A stretch of DNA of 35,132 bases from Gammaproteobacteria bacterium. Lineage in GTDB: Bacteria; Pseudomonadota; Gammaproteobacteria; Xanthomonadales; Marinicellaceae. Shown here piece after piece: positions 25,649-34,734 of the stretch; positions within the stretch are counted from its first letter, which is position 1, and each line of letters starts with the position of its first letter. A program made the translations under genes and the position numbers. The stretch lies in assembly GCA_024280395.1 (NCBI GenBank), contig JAJRQG010000045.1:1-35132 (forward strand). The letters run 5' to 3'. The notes beneath the pieces were generated by a model. It did not search any database and had not been told where the DNA came from. It worked only from the letters and a program-made list of their open reading frames with translations.

Positions 25649-25662
25649 GTGTTGTCTCCCAT

Positions 25663-27237
25663 TTAGCGTTGTTGAAAGTACCGCGATGCAAGTAATGCGG
25701 CTAAAACTGCCCGTGCACTTGCTAAAGCCTGATCAAGTGGCAATCTCGCTGTTGTTGCTTTTCCATTTGCAGCAAATTCAATTAATGTTTTGCGGTCTTC
25801 GATGTCGATTGGCCGATGTAAAACCTGATTTATCATTTGGTCTGTTATTTCAGCCGCAGTTCTTGCTTCATCTAACATCTTTAATACAGGTACTTGTAAA
25901 AAATCTGCAGCTACTAGCGTCTCATTAGAACCGTTATCATTGCCAATTGTGCGAATCAGGGGAATATCACCATAGCCAATAGCAAAGCCTAAATTCCAAC
26001 GATCTAACAATGCATTGCTATTTAGCCAAGTATCAGAAACATCGCTGAAACCCGTTGGAGCATGATAGGTAAAGGGTACTTGATTAAGCTTATCAATATT
26101 ATAATAGAGCAACTCAAAAATGTTACTCGCATTAACAGGCTGTAAAGTTCTGACCAGTGATGTTAAAAATTCTACAGGGCGTTTAAACTTTAAATCTTGG
26201 GACTCTGCAAATTCTTGTGAGCTGAACAAAGCCCTTAGCATGTCTTTAATGTTTCCGCCTGTTGATTGATAGGTTGCTGCCACTTGGTCAATGATGGATT
26301 GAGAGGGGTTGTCACGAATAAATCGACGGCACAATTTGAAAGCTATAAAGTTAGCTGTAGATTGATGATTGGCTAAGATATCTAACACCATTTCACCATC
26401 TTCGATGCCTCCTCCAGCAGGGATTGTCTGACCCAAAACTACTTTACTCTCACTATCGTGTAATTCAGGAACGAAAATAAAAACATCCTCAGTTTCATCT
26501 GTGATACTCCAACCAGTAAAACACCGTGCAACCTCCTTTACGTCATCCTCTGTATATCCCCCTCCAACTCCTAAAGTGTGCAGCTCCATTAATTCACGTG
26601 CATAATTCTCATTTGGTCCATTGACTGTATTGGAATATCCATCTAGATAGTAGAGCATTGCTGGTGATTTTGCATTTGCAAACAACAAATCTTTAAAAGT
26701 TTCTAATGCATTTGGGCGTATATTGTCTCTGTCATCAACGGTTTTTAAATACAGTACAGCACCATCAAATACGTTAACATTAAAGTGGTTACTCCAAAAT
26801 TCAACCATAAGCTCATGTAATTGCCGTGCAGAAAATGAAGCCCTTAATAAAGATGCAGCAATGATTTCGAAGCCTGGGAAGAAGTCATCATTTTCTCGTG
26901 ATTCTGTAAAAATTTCCTGATAACTCATTTGTAATGAAGGCAGAATTTCGTTAAGAAAGCCTTCTAACACAGAGGTATCTATGGAAAAAGCATCTAATTG
27001 GAACTCTAAATAATTATCGAAGCCCAAATCATTGGCTAGGTCTATATCAGCTTGAGTGAAACCATAGCTAATTCGATGCAATAGATGAATGATTGCATCT
27101 GCTTGTTGGTCTTGCGACTTGTTTTGGTATATGTTCTTACTGTTGAAGCTTGAATTATTCAATCCTGCAGTAAGATTGCTATTTGACAATAATCGCGATA
27201 CGTCTTGTATCTGTTGAAGTTGTTTTTTATTCATCAT
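25663..27237 (-). CDS. DUF1800 family protein
   Basis: A 524-residue protein. Family signatures include LLHRISYGFTQADIDLANDL near residues 49-68, FWSNHFNVN, RDNIRPNALETFKDLLFANAKSPAMLYYLDG, NENYARELMELHTLGVGGGYTE, DVKEVARCFTGWSI and KFKRPVEFLTSLVRTL. The N-terminus lacks a classical hydrophobic signal, although the partner DUF1501 has a Tat signal, so piggyback export is conceivable. The biochemical role of DUF1800 is not established. It is co-transcribed with DUF1501 and two secreted 'SGQG' proteins. Confidence 0.92.
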   Translation of the reverse strand: MMNKKQLQQIQDVSRLLSNSNLTAGLNNSSFNSKNIYQNKSQDQQADAIIHLLHRISYGFTQADIDLANDLGFDNYLEFQLDAFSIDTSVLEGFLNEILPSLQMSYQEIFTESRENDDFFPGFEIIAASLLRASFSARQLHELMVEFWSNHFNVNVFDGAVLYLKTVDDRDNIRPNALETFKDLLFANAKSPAMLYYLDGYSNTVNGPNENYARELMELHTLGVGGGYTEDDVKEVARCFTGWSITDETEDVFIFVPELHDSESKVVLGQTIPAGGGIEDGEMVLDILANHQSTANFIAFKLCRRFIRDNPSQSIIDQVAATYQSTGGNIKDMLRALFSSQEFAESQDLKFKRPVEFLTSLVRTLQPVNASNIFELLYYNIDKLNQVPFTYHAPTGFSDVSDTWLNSNALLDRWNLGFAIGYGDIPLIRTIGNDNGSNETLVAADFLQVPVLKMLDEARTAAEITDQMINQVLHRPIDIEDRKTLIEFAANGKATTARLPLDQALASARAVLAALLASRYFQQR

Positions 27238-27251
27238 TATTCATACTCCAG

Positions 27252-27950
27252 TTATTGACATAACTCGGATAAATACAATCTAGACAATGGAAAATTGCCA
27301 GAATGACCTTCCACGCTGGCATTAAACCACGCATGCGCATTGTTACAATCAGAAAATTCAATGGTTAATTCTCCCCATATAGGCAGTTCTACTTCCTGAG
27401 AATCATTGATTTTCCCACCCTGTGGTTCTCGAACAATTAAGGTAACTTGATTGCCATTGGGAACACCTTGAGCAATGAACCACTGTTGAGACTTGCCATC
27501 TTTTCTGTACGCAAACCAATAGGCCACCAATTGATTGTTACTCGGGACATATTCAAATAAAATACCTTGCCCTGAGGTTACTGGGTTATAAAACCCTGCA
27601 TTTATTCGCTCATCTATGATAAAACTTGAAGGTGCTTGCTTTATTAGGACGGCACCTGTCATATTTTCATCTACGGAGCTGCTGTATTTAATTTCACCAC
27701 CAGTGCCAGAAAAAGTTTGAAGATATTCTGAGTCAGGAGTTAAGACAGGTGATGTTATGTTTATGTTTTGATTGTTATCTTCTGATGTTAAAGTATGTGA
27801 TCCTTTAATGACAGTCCATTTAACAGTATCTCCTGGCTGGATTGCCACTACCTCTGGATCAAATCTATTGGCATGAATAGCCACTTCAAAAGTTGCTGCA
27901 ATCAACAGTTGTGAAAGTAACAAAGAAGCAAGTATAACAGAAATTTTCAT
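27252..27950 (-). CDS. Exported degenerate cupredoxin fused to an 'SGQG' domain
   Basis: About 232 residues with signal peptide KISVILASLLLSQLLIAA. Residues 21-103 look like a plastocyanin/azurin-type domain: RFDPEVVAIQPGDTVKWTV and KGSHTLTSED with His52. The usual Cys and His of the copper-binding loop are replaced, giving KYSSSVDENMTG with Ser91 and Asp94 where Cys and His would be; Met97 remains. A type 1 copper site is therefore unlikely. Residues from about 113 contain NAGFYNPVTSGQGILFEY, LVAYWFAYRKDGKSQQWFIA and an AHAWFN segment, shared with the protein encoded just upstream. ATG 27950 is preferred to GTG 27962 because it starts the signal peptide and avoids overlap with the upstream stop. 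Confidence 0.82.
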   Translation of the reverse strand: MKISVILASLLLSQLLIAATFEVAIHANRFDPEVVAIQPGDTVKWTVIKGSHTLTSEDNNQNINITSPVLTPDSEYLQTFSGTGGEIKYSSSVDENMTGAVLIKQAPSSFIIDERINAGFYNPVTSGQGILFEYVPSNNQLVAYWFAYRKDGKSQQWFIAQGVPNGNQVTLIVREPQGGKINDSQEVELPIWGELTIEFSDCNNAHAWFNASVEGHSGNFPLSRLYLSELCQ

Positions 27951-27951
27951 G

Positions 27952-28377
27952 TTATGTCTCACTGCAGTTTATCGGTTGAGAAATTCGAACCAGATTAATA
28001 CTTCCCGAAACCACACCATTAAAAACAAACTTGGCTGAAGTACAGCTAATAAATTCTATAGAGCCTGTTCCCCAATTATTTTGTTGTGGGATTGGTGGTC
28101 TTGAATTTAAAACACCACCAGTGAATTTACTTATTTCTAAATTTATTGGGTTTGAGTCAAGTGTTCCTTGTGCCGTCATCCATTGTTGTGTGCCTCCTTG
28201 TTCATCATATGTAAACCATGTGATAAATATTAGATTGTTATTGGGGATAACATGCATCACGAATCCCTGACCTGACTGATCGGGATCATACCAAGCTCCA
28301 TTCAACCCAGTATGTAGTTCAACAGCGTGCACAGTTTGTGCGAACAATATCATTGTAATAAAAGTAATTGTTTTCAT
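27952..28377 (-). CDS. Secreted 'SGQG' domain protein
   Basis: About 141 residues. The signal peptide MKTITFITMILFAQTVHA is followed by a single domain with GAWYDPDQSGQGFVMHV, FITWFTYDEQGGTQQWMTAQ and a C-terminal SIEFISCTSAKFVFNG. The same order of motifs is present in the C-terminal half of the next gene, so the two are paralogous domains. The function is not known to me; aromatic-rich exported beta domains of this sort could bind ligands. ATG 28377 has GGGG at a suitable distance and begins the signal peptide. A TTG at 28389 is an inferior alternative. It is the first gene of the DUF1800/DUF1501 operon. Confidence 0.82.
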   Translation of the reverse strand: MKTITFITMILFAQTVHAVELHTGLNGAWYDPDQSGQGFVMHVIPNNNLIFITWFTYDEQGGTQQWMTAQGTLDSNPINLEISKFTGGVLNSRPPIPQQNNWGTGSIEFISCTSAKFVFNGVVSGSINLVRISQPINCSET

Positions 28378-28640
28378 ATAATGCCCCAAGAATCAACATA
28401 TTATGATTCAATTATAACATGAATTCCTTGCAAGTTTAAGAAACAGGTTGTTGATGTGTGAGCCTACTGTTATTTTTTTAAGTTTTAAATGATAGATAGT
28501 TCGTTCGTGCCAATTAAATTTTGCTCTTAGGAATTGGTAGAGTGTTGTACTTTTAAGCACTGCTTTTTCTCGGGGTATTACATACATACTCGATAAAAAA
28601 ATTAGTTTGACTTAATTATGCAGTGAAAATTTCAAACTGG

Positions 28641-30647
28641 TTAATCAATTGTATTGACCGCTTTTCTTCCTATGTTCTGATCCAAAAATTTCAATATTTT
28701 ACTGTACACTTTTTTGCGATTTTCTTCGTCATAATAACCATGAGCTTCATCATTCAGTTTTAGCCATTGGTAATTTTTACCAACCTTGTCAAAGGCTTTC
28801 ATTAAAGATTTAGCTTGAGCAATTGGAGCACGACCATCTTTAGCGCCATGAATTAATAAAACTTCTGCTTTGATTTTATCTGCATAATAAACAGGAGAGC
28901 GTTTTTTCTGAACTTTTATGTCATCACCTAAAACTTTACTTAAGTAGTTTAAGCCTCTTTCATCTTGAGGGATATCTCCTTTTTTAAACATCATGGGTAA
29001 ATTGTAAACACCCATTGAGCCAATGACGCATTTATAGAGTTCAGGTTCTCTAACGGCTCCAGTTAATGCTGCATAACCGCCATAACTAGACCCGTAGATG
29101 CATATCCTTTCAGAATCGACAATTCCCTTGTTTATCATGTCTAAAGTGCCATCAGTTATATCATCCTGCATAGAAGTACCCCAATTGCCATGGCCTAGTT
29201 CTTCAAAAGAAGTTCCAAAACCACCAGACCCTCTGAAATTAATTTGCAATATAGCATATCCTTTATTGGCCAACAACTGCACTTCCCAGTCATAACCCCA
29301 AAAATCTCGGATACCATGTGGTCCACCGTGGGGTAACACTATCATTGGAAGTTTCTCATCGGATTGATTGATAGGTTTGGTTAAATACCCGTTAATATTC
29401 ATACCATCACGTGCTATGAAACTAATGCTTTGAGTTTTAGCGAGCAGCTTTGAATCTAATTGAGGATGTCTTTTAAATAGATGCCTTGCTTTAAAGCTTT
29501 TGGTGTCAAATAAATAGTAATTACCAGGGTTAATGTCAGAGTAGACGTAAACAATAGCGATGTTTTTATCTTTTGAAGTGCTTGTAATAATGACATCATT
29601 GCCTTTAAATGCCTTAAGTAGTTTTTTATGTAGCACAGCTTTGAAATTGTTTTCATCTAAATAATAGTAGCTGGGAAAATCAAGGTCAGTACCTACAGCT
29701 ACAATACTCTTTTCTGTAAAATCATGTATGAGTAGCGATACATCTACTTTTTTATCGTGGAATATATTTTTTATATTTTTAGTTTTAATGGTGTATAAAA
29801 ATAATGCTCGTGTGCCCTTACTAACATTTGCCAACAAGTATATACTTTTATTGTCTTTAGAAAAACTGAGTGGTGTAATGTTTTTACCTTCAAAATTTTC
29901 TAATAACAATTCACTCCACTTATCGTTTGCCGAATCTCTATAAAAAACAATACTATCACCATTTGTCTTTTCCCCACTAGCGATCCTCACCACACCAAAG
30001 TTGTCAACTATACCAGTAGAAAAAGGCAATGGAAGAGTGCCTATTTTGTGTTTCTTTCCTGAGTAGACATTAAGAGTGTATAGAATAGGCAGTGCTTTTT
30101 TATTTGAAACCCAATAATTTCCTTTAATCCTCCATGGGTAAAAAGCAAGAAGTATATTTTTCTTATCTCCTTTCATTAAATCTATAATTTCTTGATGTCC
30201 AAATTCTGCTTGATGAGTTTTAATGCGTTTGTCAGCTTGATTTTTACCTGATTTATAACCAAAAATAGTTTTGTGTTCAGAGCCATCAATATTAACTCCA
30301 ATTAATTCGCCATTATCGAATTGGGTTTTATCCCAAGCGTAACTCTGGTTTACTGTATAGACAAGCCTTTTGTTATTAACCCAATGCACATCGCCAACCG
30401 ATTTTCTATTGCCCTTTACACCAAATAGTCCTTTAGGTTTCATTGTCTTTCTATCTAATATTGCTAATAAATTTTCACCATCTTGTCGTATAACAACAGA
30501 AATATGTTTGCCATCAGGGGAAATTTTTACGTTACTTGAAGATGCTAAATTTGTAAAGTCTTCAATGGCAATTAGCCTAGAAGTGGCAAAGGTTATAGTC
30601 GGTATAAAGTTTACGATTAAGATTAACCCTAGGAATAAATTTTTCAT
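28641..30647 (-). CDS. Secreted S9-family prolyl oligopeptidase-like peptidase
   Basis: About 668 residues. The signal peptide is KNLFLGLILIVNFIPTITFA. The middle is a beta-propeller-like region with SPDGKHISVV and repeated strand patterns, followed by an alpha/beta-hydrolase domain. Catalytic residues: Ser near 520 in CIYGSSYGGYAAL, Asp near 603 in GAKDGRAP, His near 635 in NDEAHGYYDE. Also visible are VLPHGGPHGIRDFWGYDWEV and LQINFRGSGGFG. This is the S9C/acylaminoacyl-peptidase-type layout, acting on peptides in the periplasm or outside. ATG 30647 is chosen because it starts the signal peptide; an upstream in-frame ATG at 30722 adds an unrelated 25 residues. Confidence 0.93.
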   Translation of the reverse strand: MKNLFLGLILIVNFIPTITFATSRLIAIEDFTNLASSSNVKISPDGKHISVVIRQDGENLLAILDRKTMKPKGLFGVKGNRKSVGDVHWVNNKRLVYTVNQSYAWDKTQFDNGELIGVNIDGSEHKTIFGYKSGKNQADKRIKTHQAEFGHQEIIDLMKGDKKNILLAFYPWRIKGNYWVSNKKALPILYTLNVYSGKKHKIGTLPLPFSTGIVDNFGVVRIASGEKTNGDSIVFYRDSANDKWSELLLENFEGKNITPLSFSKDNKSIYLLANVSKGTRALFLYTIKTKNIKNIFHDKKVDVSLLIHDFTEKSIVAVGTDLDFPSYYYLDENNFKAVLHKKLLKAFKGNDVIITSTSKDKNIAIVYVYSDINPGNYYLFDTKSFKARHLFKRHPQLDSKLLAKTQSISFIARDGMNINGYLTKPINQSDEKLPMIVLPHGGPHGIRDFWGYDWEVQLLANKGYAILQINFRGSGGFGTSFEELGHGNWGTSMQDDITDGTLDMINKGIVDSERICIYGSSYGGYAALTGAVREPELYKCVIGSMGVYNLPMMFKKGDIPQDERGLNYLSKVLGDDIKVQKKRSPVYYADKIKAEVLLIHGAKDGRAPIAQAKSLMKAFDKVGKNYQWLKLNDEAHGYYDEENRKKVYSKILKFLDQNIGRKAVNTID

Positions 30648-30919
30648 GTTAATTGCGTTCTCAATCCTTTTGAAGTTTTCTATCAATATACATGAAAAAT
30701 CTAATTTTACAAGGTACAACAAGTTTGGAGTGGGGAATATCTTTGTGGAAACAGAAATCTAATAATGGATAAGTTCTGGTTGTACTTGTAAATAAAAAAA
30801 TCTAGGCTCTTAAATATTCATAATCTGTGCGTCTAGGACTACACTAATAAATGAAGCAAACGGTAAAGCTTTGGGTTATAATTACTAAAACAATTTATTA
30901 ATAGTCAGGAGATACTGAG

Positions 30920-31627
30920 ATGAAATATTTACTTTCCATATTTTTGCTTATCATTATGAGCAATACTGCTAGTTCCAATATTAAAACAGATTTATCAATC
31001 AATTATGATGACAGAGCTTCAAGCGAAGAAGAAAATAAATATTTTAATGAATTGTTAGAGCGTGCTGAAAATGATAACCCTTATGCGCAGAATCTTTTAG
31101 GAAATTATTATCAATCACCTGAATCGCCCAAACGAGATTTAGAGCAAGCTGCTTTTTGGTACAATAAATCAGCAGAAAATGGCAATTCAAATGCCGCAAT
31201 GAGTCTTGGTCAGTTGTATAGTGCAGGCATCTTGGATGAAGAGAAAAAATGTGAAATGGCGGTGTATTGGTATGGAAAAGCCACAGAAAAATACGAAAAT
31301 CCAATTGCTTGGGCAAATATAGCATGGCAACTGGTGACCTGTGATAATTCTGCCTTTCGTGATGCTAAAAAAGCATTTGAAATTATGCAGAACTATGGCG
31401 ATTATACGGATAATGTCGCAGGAACTATAGATACAATGGCTGCTATTTATGCCGAACTGGGTAAATTTAAAAAAGCAATAATATTGCAAGAAACAGCAAT
31501 CATACTGTTAGAAAAACACGGCAATGAAAAACGTATTAAATCACACAAATACCGTTTAGAGCTTTATAAAAAGAACAAAACATTTTCAGGATTTGCGCAT
31601 GAAAACCCAGAAGATTTTATTGAATAA
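30920..31627 (+). CDS. Exported Sel1/TPR-like repeat protein
   Basis: A 235-residue protein with signal peptide KYLLSIFLLIIMSNTASS. Two or more Sel1-like repeats follow: NPYAQNLLGNYYQSPESPKR and NSNAAMSLGQLYSAGILDEE with AAFWYNKSAENGN and AVYWYGKATEK. A later part has TPR-like helices (TMAAIYAELGKFKKAIILQ). Such solenoids mediate protein-protein contacts, and no enzymatic function is implied. A ribosome binding site AGGAG lies at 30907-30911 before ATG 30920. The upstream gap 30648-30919 separates it from the divergent S9 peptidase gene and should hold promoters for both. Confidence 0.82.
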   Translation: MKYLLSIFLLIIMSNTASSNIKTDLSINYDDRASSEEENKYFNELLERAENDNPYAQNLLGNYYQSPESPKRDLEQAAFWYNKSAENGNSNAAMSLGQLYSAGILDEEKKCEMAVYWYGKATEKYENPIAWANIAWQLVTCDNSAFRDAKKAFEIMQNYGDYTDNVAGTIDTMAAIYAELGKFKKAIILQETAIILLEKHGNEKRIKSHKYRLELYKKNKTFSGFAHENPEDFIE

Positions 31628-31890
31628 ACTTGAGCAAAGGGTCAAAGAAAATAATCAGATGCCTCATTATTTAAAGAGTAGCAAAGGTTCAACAGAGTGC
31701 TGTTAATACATTTAGCATGTTGAACATGTTAGCAAGTTGCCAATGCCAATTATACATTAGAAGCCAGTGTTGAATAGACTTTATATTGCGTTAGAAATTC
31801 TCAAGGTCAATTTTCAAAAATAGGAGTTTTTCCCATAAATGGTTCTTTTTTAAGTATGGAGATTTATAGCGTCATTTAAAGTGAATAAAA

Positions 31891-31918
31891 TGGTGCCGGG
31901 GCCAGGGACGAACTGAGG
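31891..31918 (-). other. Possible attachment-site remnant (tRNA 3' end-like)
   Basis: On the plus strand TGGTGCCGGGGCCAGGGA (31891-31908) reads, on the other strand, as a tRNA acceptor end: CCCCGGC followed by ACCA. The next bases resemble a T-arm, but the helix does not pair properly, so it is not an intact tRNA. It lies about 150 bases before a P4-type integrase, where such integrases commonly leave an att copy of a tRNA 3' end. It could also be chance similarity. Confidence 0.4.
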
Positions 31919-32005
31919 TTTCAATAGTATTCATAAGTAATCATAAATCACTTTATAAACAATAAGTTACAATAATTTATATTTCAATATAGTTCAAGAG
32001 AGTTC

Positions 32006-32035
32006 TTTACATTCCGTTATTTTAGATGGTACAAT
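32006..32035 (+). promoter_or_regulatory. Candidate sigma-70 promoter of the integrase gene
   Basis: TTTACA (32006-32011) and TACAAT (32030-32035) are 18 bases apart, 31 bases before the integrase ATG. Both boxes are near consensus. Confidence 0.55.
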
Positions 32036-32065
32036 TAGTGGCATAAATTACAAAGAGCCCATTAC

Positions 32066-33277
32066 ATGAAGCTATCAGTTACAAAAATAAACAGCTTAAA
32101 GTCTAAAAAATCCATTACAAAGTACAGTGATGGTAAAGGACTGTTAATTCTTGTGCACCCCAATGGTTCAAAATACTGGCGTTTGAATTATCGCTTTCAC
32201 TACAAACAAAAAACTTTAGCATTAGGTGTCTATCCATATGTTTCACTAGCTCAAGCAAGGGAAAGGGCGTTTAAAGCCAAATGTTTGATTGCTGATGGCA
32301 TAGATCCAAGTACAATAAAAAAGCAAGAAAAAGCAAAGATAAAAGGCACTACCTCATTTAAAAAAATTGCTCAGGCTTGGTATGATAAGAAAAAAAACAA
32401 ATGGTCTGAAGGTCACGCCAAAGATGTTTGGAAGTCACTTGAAAGAGATATCTTTGATTACATTGGTGATAATCCAATAGATAGCATTACATCAACAAAA
32501 GTTCTTAAAGTTTTGCAAAGAATTGAGAGTAGAGGTGCTTTAGAACAGCTAGGTAAGATAAAACAAAGATGCAGTAATATTTTCATATTCGCTAAAGCTC
32601 AAGAGTTAATTAATAGCAATCCGGTTGAGGGATTAGAAATACTTTTAAAGGAACACAAGTCAAAGAATTTTACACACATTACAGCTGAAGAGCTTCCAGA
32701 GTTAGTTAAAAGCATTGATTCACTTCAGGCTGATCCAACAACAAAGTCTGGATTAATCATTGCATTGCACACTTTTTTAAGAACTAGCGAAATCCGTTTC
32801 TTAACATGGGATTGTATCAATTTTGAAAATAGCATTTTGACAGTTCCAAAAGAACTGATGAAAATGAAACGAGAACATGTGGTACCAATGAGTAAAACAG
32901 TTTACAACGCATTGAAAGACTTACAGAAGATTACAGGTATACACAAATATGTTTTTGCATCAATCAAAAAGCCTGAGACACAACCTTTTTCTGAAAACGC
33001 CATGTTATATGCACTTTATAGACTTGGTTGGAAAGGCCGAACAAGCGTACATGGTTTTCGACATTTAGCAAGTACCACACTTCGAGAATTAGGGTTTCAA
33101 AGACACGTAGTTGAAAAACAATTAAGCCACGAAGTCAAAAATAAAGTAGAAGCCAGTTATAACAAAGCAGAGTATTTATCTGATAGAACAAAGATGATGC
33201 AGTTTTGGAGTGACTTTATTAAAAATTCAAATGGAAAAATTATTCCATTTAATAAACATTTAAAAAGCAATCAATAA
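32066..33277 (+). CDS. P4-type tyrosine recombinase (integrase)
   Basis: A 403-residue site-specific recombinase. The N-terminal DUF4102-type arm-binding domain covers residues 1-90: YSDGKGLLILVHPNGSKYWR and LALGVYPYVSLAQARE. A core-binding SAM-like domain lies at about 95-190. The catalytic domain has Arg239 in FLRTSEIR, Lys in KMKREHVVP, His329/Arg332 in HGFRHLAST, His355 in LSHE and nucleophile Tyr365 in EASYNKAEYL, so it is complete. It would integrate and excise the element, typically at a tRNA 3' end. Two bases separate it from the next ORF, suggesting one transcript. It is AT-rich relative to the chromosomal genes to the left. Confidence 0.96.
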   Translation: MKLSVTKINSLKSKKSITKYSDGKGLLILVHPNGSKYWRLNYRFHYKQKTLALGVYPYVSLAQARERAFKAKCLIADGIDPSTIKKQEKAKIKGTTSFKKIAQAWYDKKKNKWSEGHAKDVWKSLERDIFDYIGDNPIDSITSTKVLKVLQRIESRGALEQLGKIKQRCSNIFIFAKAQELINSNPVEGLEILLKEHKSKNFTHITAEELPELVKSIDSLQADPTTKSGLIIALHTFLRTSEIRFLTWDCINFENSILTVPKELMKMKREHVVPMSKTVYNALKDLQKITGIHKYVFASIKKPETQPFSENAMLYALYRLGWKGRTSVHGFRHLASTTLRELGFQRHVVEKQLSHEVKNKVEASYNKAEYLSDRTKMMQFWSDFIKNSNGKIIPFNKHLKSNQ

Positions 33278-33279
33278 AT

Positions 33280-34395
33280 ATGATAAAGAGAAAAAAATAC
33301 ACTATAGAAACTCCTTCTTGGTATGTTCAAGAAGAGTATGACTTAATGTACAAAAAACTTGATTTGCCAAATTTGTATTGGAATATTTCTGAAAGATTAT
33401 CGTTGTTTGAAACACAAGGAATGAAAGAGCCTCCTATGTATGACTGTATATTGTTTGATGAATTTAGATATCATGAGGGCTCGATATTGGATTTTTTAGA
33501 AAGAAAAGAAGGCTTTCAATATTATAATTTTGCTGATGATGTAGATAAAGAGTTTAAAAGAATAACTGAGAAAAAAATTCTTGAAATGGATAAAGAAACT
33601 CAAGATGCTTTTTTTAGTGATAAGGTTAGATATCATTTATCAACTTTACATGATAAAAGCTTAGATCTTCCAGGATTACACCCCTTAGCCTATTGGGAAA
33701 TGAATGAAGAAATTGATAGAATAAATTGTTTAATCGATAACGAACCAAATTTTATTGAAAACACTAATAGAGCTAACTACAAAGAAGCGAATGCTGATGA
33801 AATCGAAATAGCTAGATTAGGCAAAGAAGTTGAACCAGGATATCGAGGACAATTTATTGAAGGTTATAGTTTTAAATCCTTTGACGAAATTCAACAACTG
33901 TCTCAATCAAATAGAAACTTTATTCATGATTACTTATTTACAATCAACCCTTCAGATCAAAATAAGCAAGTAGATGTGAAAATCGATCTATCTGAGTCTG
34001 ATAACACGCTTAAAGATAGTTTTGAAAAACTTCTTGCCTCGCTCCGTAAGCGGCTGAGTATAGAAGATAAAAAGTGTAGAGATAATCTTATGGTTAATAA
34101 AGGAGGCAACTATTTAGAACTTGGTGACAAAGTTTTAAATGAGTTCGTAAAATATAGAGTCTTTGAGTATTTTGATTTGATGTTTTGGGCAATGCTAACG
34201 AATAAATGCTATAAATATACAACATTACAAAAAATCTTATTTGAAGACAAAGCAACGTCAAACTCCCCATCTTACTCAAATACTAGAGCTAAAGAATTAA
34301 TTGAAGACTACTTTTTATTATCAAGGAATGGTTTTAAGTCAATTGAGTCCCAAGCAAAGGCATATATAAAATATCAAGCATTCTCAAAAAATTAA
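33280..34395 (+). CDS. Hypothetical protein of the integrated element (DUF6387-like?)
   Basis: A 371-residue, charged, apparently soluble cytoplasmic protein with no signal peptide or membrane segment. It is 2 bases downstream of the integrase and likely co-transcribed. The C-terminal part, with VLNEFVKYRVFEYFDLMFWA and a helical tail, loosely recalls DUF6387 proteins found beside P4-type integrases, but I cannot confirm this by eye. No catalytic motif was recognised. Codon use is A-rich like the rest of the element. Confidence 0.72.
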   Translation: MIKRKKYTIETPSWYVQEEYDLMYKKLDLPNLYWNISERLSLFETQGMKEPPMYDCILFDEFRYHEGSILDFLERKEGFQYYNFADDVDKEFKRITEKKILEMDKETQDAFFSDKVRYHLSTLHDKSLDLPGLHPLAYWEMNEEIDRINCLIDNEPNFIENTNRANYKEANADEIEIARLGKEVEPGYRGQFIEGYSFKSFDEIQQLSQSNRNFIHDYLFTINPSDQNKQVDVKIDLSESDNTLKDSFEKLLASLRKRLSIEDKKCRDNLMVNKGGNYLELGDKVLNEFVKYRVFEYFDLMFWAMLTNKCYKYTTLQKILFEDKATSNSPSYSNTRAKELIEDYFLLSRNGFKSIESQAKAYIKYQAFSKN

Positions 34396-34492
34396 CTGAA
34401 CAAAAAAAGTAGAAAAACTGATTATTTTTTTCATGTTTCAATTTGGCATCTAAAATATAATAATGAAGCCTCTTAACTACTAGAGCTTCAAA

Positions 34493-34708
34493 ATGAAACA
34501 AAATGACAATACAAAAAATGACAATACAATATATCGCCCTAAAACAGTTTGTGGAATATTAGACTGTTCTAGCTCAACACTCACTAGAATGGTTCAAGCA
34601 GGCTCACTCAAACCACCAATCAAATTAGGTGCTCGCTCAGTAGGTTATCCAAAATCAGAAATTGACGCATTCCTTCAGATGCGAATAGAAGAACGCGATA
34701 ATGCTTAA
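34493..34708 (+). CDS. AlpA-like small DNA-binding regulator / excisionase
   Basis: A 71-residue winged helix-turn-helix-type protein. CGILDCSSSTLTRMVQAGSL followed by PPIKLGARSVGYPKSEIDAF matches the AlpA/excisionase (MerR-like) fold of P4-like elements. Members activate integrase expression or direct excision. ATG 34493 is used; the N-terminus contains a short duplicated NDNT motif (two NDNT copies). It stands between the hypothetical gene and a truncated ORF. Confidence 0.88.
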   Translation: MKQNDNTKNDNTIYRPKTVCGILDCSSSTLTRMVQAGSLKPPIKLGARSVGYPKSEIDAFLQMRIEERDNA

Positions 34709-34734
34709 TAATCAAAACTTACTAACCCTGCAGA

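Larger units (their letters stand above)
31628..32065 (+). other. Intergenic junction at the left end of an integrated element
   Basis: This 438-base gap has no supported gene. It contains the possible tRNA-derived att remnant at 31891-31918 and an AT-rich stretch with several short direct and inverted motifs (TTATAT/ATATAG). It ends with the integrase promoter. Core-type AT repeats here could be integrase arm-binding sites, but none was proven. Confidence 0.6.

Noticed and set aside
31891-31918. Intact tRNA gene
   Set aside because: Only the acceptor 3' strand is tRNA-like; the T-arm does not pair and no anticodon arm follows.
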